The notes under the pieces are model-generated. The model did not search any database. It was not told the DNA's origin and saw only the letters and a list, made by a program, of their open reading frames with translations. Of a stretch of 29,534 nucleotides of DNA, positions 25,378-29,534 are shown in pieces (the first letter of the stretch is position 1; every line of letters starts with the position of its first letter). Made by a program: the position numbers and the translations under genes. The DNA comes from an uncultured Muribaculaceae bacterium (lineage in GTDB: Bacteria; Bacteroidota; Bacteroidia; Bacteroidales; Muribaculaceae), in assembly GCA_910587355.1 (NCBI GenBank), contig CAJUKF010000037.1, positions 1 to 29,534 on the forward strand. Reading direction: 5' to 3'.

Positions 25378-25474
25378 GATTGCCGTGAGCATAAATATCA
25401 TGAGAAAAAACGGGGGCGGATGTAACGTTTCGGCAAGGTGATGTGTCATATTAGTGACGACGTCGAAAAATCAT

Positions 25475-25482
25475 TATCTTTA
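25475..25482 (+). promoter_or_regulatory. Putative -7 box of the DUF2807-sigma operon
   Basis: TATCTTTA differs from TAnnTTTG only in the last base and lies 18 bases before the preferred ATG at 25501. TTAG at 25451-25454 is the only weak candidate for the upstream element. Confidence 0.4.
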
Positions 25483-25500
25483 CACCGAAAAACCAATCTT

Positions 25501-26523
25501 ATGAAGTTTTCTCTGAAATATATCTTACTCCCTGTCTTATTGCTGTGTCTCACGGCCACGTCGACAGCCGCCACTATTGTTCCGAGCTCGAAGTATGTGA
25601 CGCGTAAAGTCAATTCGGGCGACTTCACTGCCGTATGCACCAATACAGCCATCGACATAATCTACACCGTTGGGCCGCGCAGCATCGAAATCTATGCGCC
25701 CGACAATCTTATAAACTACATCAAAGTGTCGCTCTTCGACTCTGAAATACGTGTGAACTACTCCGAAAACATGACAATCAACGGCAGCCATAAGTCGTAT
25801 GTGAAGATTTCGGCACCGGCGGTCTCACGGTTTACCACCAACTCGGCCGGCAAGATAACAATCGACAGTCCCCTGACACTCAAAGGCGACCCGGTGGAAC
25901 TGAAAGTAAACAGCGCCGGCAATATAAAGGCCAAAGGCATCGATGCTCAATCGGTGTGTCTGAAAACAAACTCTGCCGGCAACATCAAGACCGGCAACCT
26001 CAAGGCCGATGAAATAAGAATCATCGCCAACTCCACAGGCAATATAACCACAGGCAACGTTACAGCCGAAGAATCGGTCAAAATAGCAGCCAATTCCGCC
26101 GGAAACATCACACTACCTGAAGTCGTTGCAGGCAGCCAGGTCTCGGTACATGCAAATTCGGTAGGCAAAGTCAACGTGAACGCCATGTCGGCACCGATGG
26201 TAGAAATCCATACAGCCTCGGCCGGCAATATAAATATAGACAAGGTAGAGGCCTCCAGTGTACGTGCCGCATCCGATTCAGTAGGCAACGTCACGGTGAA
26301 CGGTATCTGCCGGAATGCAAAACTCTATACACGCAACAGCGGCAAAATCGATGCGAGCGGCCTTAAGGCCAACACCGTCGAGGCACATGTAAGCGGCATC
26401 GGCGGCATTTCGTGCTGGGCAATTGAAGAAATCAAGGGCGCTCGGCATGGCCACGGCGAACTGAAATACAAGGGCAAGCCATCGAAGATTCAAATTGGAG
26501 AGCCCCGAAGCGGCAGTTATTAG
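25501..26523 (+). CDS. Exported DUF2807 beta-helix protein
   Basis: A 340-residue protein with a signal peptide (YILLPVLLLCLTATSTAAT). The start at 25501 is preferred because the longer frame from 25438 places 21 residues without export character ahead of the signal and spans the putative promoter. The mature part has the DUF2807 (GIN-type) pattern: an N-terminal FTAVCTNTAIDIIYTVG strand pair, then roughly 20-residue repeats built around NSAGNI or NSVGKV, which should stack as a beta-helix. Its location is probably periplasm or outer membrane. The function of the family is unsettled. The ECF sigma factor starts 47 bases downstream, so it may be part of the same envelope-sensing unit. Confidence 0.85.
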   Translation: MKFSLKYILLPVLLLCLTATSTAATIVPSSKYVTRKVNSGDFTAVCTNTAIDIIYTVGPRSIEIYAPDNLINYIKVSLFDSEIRVNYSENMTINGSHKSYVKISAPAVSRFTTNSAGKITIDSPLTLKGDPVELKVNSAGNIKAKGIDAQSVCLKTNSAGNIKTGNLKADEIRIIANSTGNITTGNVTAEESVKIAANSAGNITLPEVVAGSQVSVHANSVGKVNVNAMSAPMVEIHTASAGNINIDKVEASSVRAASDSVGNVTVNGICRNAKLYTRNSGKIDASGLKANTVEAHVSGIGGISCWAIEEIKGARHGHGELKYKGKPSKIQIGEPRSGSY

Positions 26524-26570
26524 TCCGACTGACTTACACATCCGGCATACAGACAGCGAAAATTCATACA

Positions 26571-27059
26571 ATGACATCGGAAATGACCCGCAGCAGATTT
26601 GAAAGCGAAGCCAGAAGGCTGCGCCCCGTACTGCTGCGGGCCGCGGTGTCGATTACGGGCAACGCCGAGGATGCCGCCGATGTGGTACAGGAGGCCTTTC
26701 TCAAACTGTGGTTCATGCGCGACCGCCTTGTGGAGTATGCCTGCGTGGACGCTCCGGCCCGCGTGATAGTGCGCAACCTGAGCCTCAACGTTCTGCGCAA
26801 CCGGCATCCCTCCGACCCAGACCTCACCAGACTGTCAGATATTCCCTGTGAAGAAACAGACAAGGAACTCAGCGACGAGCTGTCGCTCGCCCTTGAATCG
26901 CTGCCGGATACCGAACAGGCCGTGCTGCGGATGAAACATCTCGAAGGGATGGAGACCGAGGAGATTGCAGGGCTGATTCAGTCAACTCCCGGCGCTGTGC
27001 GCACAGCCCTGTCGCGTGCGCGCCGTCATATCCGTGAACTTTATTTCCGAAATTTATGA
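26571..27059 (+). CDS. ECF (sigma-70 family) sigma factor
   Basis: A 162-residue sigma factor with region 2 (SITGNAEDAADVVQEAFLKL) and region 4 (LPDTEQAVLRMKHLEGMETE, then EIAGLIQSTPGAVRTALSRA). The linker between them is short, as usual for the ECF class. It would direct RNA polymerase to a small set of promoters when released from its inhibitor. The stop overlaps the next gene by ATGA, and that gene encodes a single-pass membrane protein, which is the usual place for an anti-sigma factor. No SusC with a signalling extension is nearby, so an uptake-linked FecIR-type circuit is not supported. Confidence 0.93.
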   Translation: MTSEMTRSRFESEARRLRPVLLRAAVSITGNAEDAADVVQEAFLKLWFMRDRLVEYACVDAPARVIVRNLSLNVLRNRHPSDPDLTRLSDIPCEETDKELSDELSLALESLPDTEQAVLRMKHLEGMETEEIAGLIQSTPGAVRTALSRARRHIRELYFRNL

Positions 27060-27571
27060 AAACCATTGACCCCAACAATATAGCCGAATTACTGCGGCGC
27101 TTCTTCGACGGCGAGACTACATGCGCCGAGGAAAAGGCTCTTGAGAAGTATTTTACTTCGGATACACCTCTTCCCCCTGAGCTGGAGCCCTACAGAGATA
27201 TGTTCGGCTGGTATGCCTCGGGAATGGACCTGAGCTCGCTTCCGTCCGAAAAGCCGGAGCTGGCAGTTACGGTCTCTCAGCCTACCCCGTCCCGGCCAAA
27301 AACGCGCCGGAGAATCCGGCCGATGATTTGGTGGAGCTCAGCCGCCGCAATGGTTGTTCTCACAATCGGACTTACATGGCAGCATAAGGCAGGGCAATTC
27401 ACGCCGGCCGAAGCATCATCGATTTACGCGGGAAGCTACATCGTGCGCGACGGACATAAGATTACGGGCGATGCCGAGATTTTAGGCGTGGTTCAGGCCA
27501 CTCTGCTGGAAGGGTCGTGCCTTGACAATGAAATTGACATGCTTATCGCGGAACAACAAACAACGGACTGA
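27056..27571 (+). CDS. Single-pass membrane protein, probable anti-sigma factor
   Basis: A 171-residue protein with a cytoplasmic N-terminal part of about 88 residues (IAELLRRFFDGETTCAEEKA resembles the start of anti-sigma domains), a basic stop-transfer segment (KTRRRIRPM), one membrane segment at about 90-108 (IWWSSAAAMVVLTIGLTW) and about 60 residues outside. It lacks a recognisable FecR domain. The four-base overlap with the ECF sigma gene supports control of that sigma factor. The target and signal are unknown. Confidence 0.7.
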   Translation: MKTIDPNNIAELLRRFFDGETTCAEEKALEKYFTSDTPLPPELEPYRDMFGWYASGMDLSSLPSEKPELAVTVSQPTPSRPKTRRRIRPMIWWSSAAAMVVLTIGLTWQHKAGQFTPAEASSIYAGSYIVRDGHKITGDAEILGVVQATLLEGSCLDNEIDMLIAEQQTTD

Positions 27572-27572
27572 A

Positions 27573-28283
27573 ATGAAAAGACTGCTTACTATAATCATAT
27601 GGCTCACTGCAGCGGCATGCACCGCCAGTGCCGAAAACTGGTGCGAAGAGCTAATCAGGTTCCTAACCGAACAGAAAAACGTGGACCGCAACGTGGCAGT
27701 GTCGCGCGACCCCGAGTCGCACGAAATAACGAGTGCGACATATGATTTCCACTTCACTTCCGAGAATCTGTATAAAACGATTGCCGATAATATACGGTGT
27801 CATGAAACTGAAGCAGACTACTACACCGAGAACGTGAAAAAGCATAAGACAATTCTTGCCCGGTTCACCTGCAAAGGACAGCGCTGGAGCTGCAAACTCC
27901 AGCCGCTCGACAACAAAGGGAAGCAGTTTCTTGTGACAGTCAAGTCGGGAGACTCGGCAAATGAATTGCGGTACCCCAATGTTGAAGAGCTTCAGAAAGC
28001 CCTGAACGAATATGAAACAAACCGAGAGGACTGGATGAAAGAATTCGAAAAACAAATGAGGGAATACGAGGAGAAGATGAAATCCTTTGAGAAGAAAAAG
28101 GAAGAATACACCCGAAAGAACAGAACGACAACAACGCAAGGGGCGCCCCGGTCATCCGGCACAAGGAATGTGATTGTCAATGAACCCCAGACCAAAACGA
28201 AAGCACAGGAAATCAAAGCCCATAACGATGAACTGAAACGCGCCGAGGAGGAGCGCAGGCGCAAGCTCTCGGGCAAGAAATAA
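27573..28283 (+). CDS. Exported charged coiled-coil protein, unknown function
   Basis: A 236-residue protein. The start at 27573, one base after the preceding stop, puts a signal peptide at the N-terminus (LLTIIIWLTAAACTASAE). An N-terminal globular part (about 20-125) has two cysteines that could pair. The C-terminal half (about 140-235) is very rich in Glu, Lys and Arg (WMKEFEKQMREYEEKMKSFE) and predicted coiled coil with a Thr-rich interruption. It may correspond to the DUF5024-type proteins found beside sigma factors in Bacteroides, but this is from memory and weak. It is the last gene of the DUF2807-sigma-membrane protein set. Confidence 0.75.
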   Translation: MKRLLTIIIWLTAAACTASAENWCEELIRFLTEQKNVDRNVAVSRDPESHEITSATYDFHFTSENLYKTIADNIRCHETEADYYTENVKKHKTILARFTCKGQRWSCKLQPLDNKGKQFLVTVKSGDSANELRYPNVEELQKALNEYETNREDWMKEFEKQMREYEEKMKSFEKKKEEYTRKNRTTTTQGAPRSSGTRNVIVNEPQTKTKAQEIKAHNDELKRAEEERRRKLSGKK

Positions 28284-28292
28284 AAAAACAAG

Positions 28293-28320
28293 CAGGGCAC
28301 CTTCTCCCGAGGGCGCCCTG
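28293..28320. terminator. Bidirectional intrinsic terminator
   Basis: A long hairpin with outer stem CAGGGC/GCCCTG and an inner CCTTC/GAGGG-like stem around a short loop. On the plus strand it is followed by TCGCGTTTT and ends the sigma operon. On the minus strand it is followed by CTTG and seven T, which would stop a leftward transcript even better. Confidence 0.75.
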
Positions 28321-28757
28321 TCGCGTTTTAATTGTCTTAAAACAATTACATAACTAACATAAAACACATTTTTCTTTCTGTATCTTTTTCGCTATAAGTA
28401 AAAAGTCAGCCTGTCGATTCGCATGACCGATTATACTGAAAATTCAAATGTAGCGGTTGTGGAAAAATACATTAAGTACTTACAATCTATATTAACCCTA
28501 AAACTGAAATTTATAATCGTGTATTTTGCGGATACAAAGTTATAACAGTTTCGGCGGTCAGTCAATAGCAAAAAGACTAATATTCGTTAAGCAGACGGCA
28601 CAAATTCGTTAAAAGAGCGAAGTTAAGGTTAAGAATAGACGACAGAAAGTCTGAAATGCTACCATTTAGTTAATTTCACAAAATAAAAAAACGAGGCGGT
28701 ATCAGAGGGGGAGCCAGGGGAGGCCCGAGATTTCATCAACATCATGAGATACAAAAA
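28321..28757. other. Spacer with no protein gene, possible minus-strand promoter
   Basis: No open frame of credible length is present. A minus-strand TAACTTTG box (28535-28542) has TTGA about 20 bases upstream (28562-28565) and would drive a transcript toward the terminator at 28293-28320. The rest shows nothing recognisable. Confidence 0.4.
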
Positions 28758-28787
28758 AAGAGTTCCGACAATGCTGTCAGAACTCTT
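28758..28787 (-). terminator. Terminator of tRNA-Cys
   Basis: On the minus strand a hairpin with arms AAGAGTTC and GAACTCTT, extended by TGACA/TGTCG with one mismatch around GCAT, is followed by a run of seven T. It begins six bases after the tRNA 3' end. Confidence 0.85.
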
Positions 28788-28792
28788 AACTG

Positions 28793-28863
28793 AGGTACCA
28801 AGCAGAATCGAACTGCTGTAAACGGTTTTGCAGACCGGTGCCTCACCACTCGGCCATGGTACC
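28793..28863 (-). tRNA. tRNA-Cys (GCA)
   Basis: A 71-base cloverleaf on the minus strand. The acceptor stem is GGTACCA/TGGTACC with discriminator T, as expected of tRNA-Cys. The anticodon stem-loop reads CCGGT-CTGCAAA-ACCGT, giving anticodon GCA. The T-arm is AGCAG-TTCGATT-CTGCT. CCA is not encoded; the sequence after the discriminator is CAG. Confidence 0.97.
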
Positions 28864-28882
28864 CTGCTGTGGTTTTGCGATG

Positions 28883-28914
28883 CAAAGTTATATACTTTTT
28901 TTGTATCCTCCAAA
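28883..28914 (-). promoter_or_regulatory. Promoter of tRNA-Cys
   Basis: Read on the minus strand, TTTG (28911-28914), 20 bases, then TAACTTTG (28883-28890) matches the Bacteroidetes consensus exactly. The tRNA begins 19 bases after the box. Confidence 0.85.
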
Positions 28915-29120
28915 TTTTTTTGATTTTTTAATTTCCCATGCCGGCAAACTGCAATAAGCGTATTTTTAAGCACTGATAGGTTTGGAATTACATTTCGATA
29001 CGCGGACGTGATTAACTGAATGCCATTGAAATGCAATTGACCTGACTCACGAATTGAATATTATGGTAAAAACTTTATGATTCAGTGAGATGTTTGGTAA
29101 CTATATAAACATAATGTAAT
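28915..29120. other. Spacer between tRNA-Cys promoter and the DUF488 gene
   Basis: Nothing recognisable was seen here. There is no clear TAnnTTTG box for the gene at 29121. Confidence 0.4.
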
Positions 29121-29468
29121 ATGCAAGAAATTGAAATAAAAAGGGCATATGAGCCTGCCGCACCAAGCGACGGATTCAGGGTCTATATCGACAGACTGTG
29201 GCCACGCGGTCTGTCGCACGAGACATTCAAATACGATATGTGGGATAAAGAGATTGCTCCCTCGACCGCACTGCGAGAGTGGTTTCATGCCGACCCGGAG
29301 AACCGCTGGCCTGAATTCGAGAAGAAATATGCCGATGAGTTACGGAACAATCCTGCTTTCGGGAATCTGAAAAAGGAAATCGCCGGAAAACCGAAGGTGA
29401 CCCTGCTCTACTCCTCTCACGACGAGACCCGCAACAACGCCGTGGTCGTATATAATCTGTTGAAATAA
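29121..29468 (+). CDS. DUF488 family protein
   Basis: A 115-residue small cytoplasmic protein of the DUF488 family (YeaO type), whose function is unknown. The family motifs are complete: IKRAYEPAAPSDGFRVYIDR, LWPRGLSHE near residue 27, WFHADPENRWPEFEKKYADE in the middle, and LLYSSHDETRNNAVVVYNLL at the C-terminus. The length is typical. It appears to be a single-gene unit, with a hairpin terminator shortly downstream. Confidence 0.88.
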   Translation: MQEIEIKRAYEPAAPSDGFRVYIDRLWPRGLSHETFKYDMWDKEIAPSTALREWFHADPENRWPEFEKKYADELRNNPAFGNLKKEIAGKPKVTLLYSSHDETRNNAVVVYNLLK

Positions 29469-29486
29469 AATTTCCGTAATAATCGA

Positions 29487-29525
29487 GTAGGAGGTAAACA
29501 CTAATCGCAGGTGTTTATCTCCTGC
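29487..29525 (+). terminator. Terminator after the DUF488 gene
   Basis: A 15-base-pair stem including two G-T pairs (GTAGGAGGTAAACAC with GTGTTTATCTCCTGC) around a 9-base loop, followed by TTTCG. It lies 18 bases after the stop codon. Confidence 0.75.
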
Positions 29526-29534
29526 TTTCGTGTT

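Noticed and set aside
25860..26330. Repeating NSAGNI-coding DNA as a nucleotide repeat or recombination hot spot
   Set aside because: The periodicity is at protein level, as in a beta-helix. The codons vary between units, so no recent DNA duplication is indicated.
28793..28863. tRNA-Cys as an integration site for a mobile element
   Set aside because: No integrase gene and no repeat of the tRNA 3' end was found nearby.

Overview
The window looks like chromosomal DNA of a gut Bacteroidales bacterium, most likely Muribaculaceae or a close relative. The evidence is a SusC/SusD pair, promoters of the Bacteroidetes type (TTTG, about 20 bases, TAnnTTTG), secreted proteins ending in a YNLQG-type tail, a sufBCDS cluster in the Bacteroidetes style, and fairly GC-rich coding DNA with AT-rich spacers. 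No database search was possible, so family names rest on motifs and recalled family features.

Layout. (1) 271-9453, minus strand: a large zinc metalloprotease, then a SusC/SusD outer-membrane uptake pair, then a secreted protein with a type IX-like C-terminal tail. Two hairpins lie between protease and susC. (2) 9751-11586 and 14860-18786, plus strand: two operons that together encode most of a CMP-legionaminic-acid-type nonulosonic acid pathway: a CapD-type 4,6-dehydratase and a NeuD/PglD acetyltransferase, then NeuB, NeuC, NeuA-like enzymes and a CBS-domain nucleotidyltransferase of PtmE type. The two operons carry near-identical 46-base promoter modules. The expected aminotransferase (LegC type) is absent. 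(3) 11587-14859, between the two halves: an AT-rich accessory block with a 134-base MITE-like element, a long structured leader, a small unknown gene, a BspA-like leucine-rich-repeat protein and a truncated gene that may be a mobilization remnant. (4) 18882-19618: a zeta-toxin-like kinase overlapping a small gene that may be its antitoxin. (5) 19766-25143: CvpA-like protein plus sufB, sufC, sufD, sufS, ended by a palindromic terminator. (6) 25501-28283: DUF2807 protein, ECF sigma factor, single-pass membrane protein (probable anti-sigma) and a secreted coiled-coil protein. (7) 28793-28863: tRNA-Cys on the minus strand with a clear promoter and terminator. (8) 29121-29468: DUF488 protein.

The least explained parts are the block between the two halves of the sugar pathway, above all the leader at about 12075-12420, whose stems are arranged like an attenuator, and the MITE-like element, which has split a copy of a palindromic repeat family found at several intergenic sites in the window.
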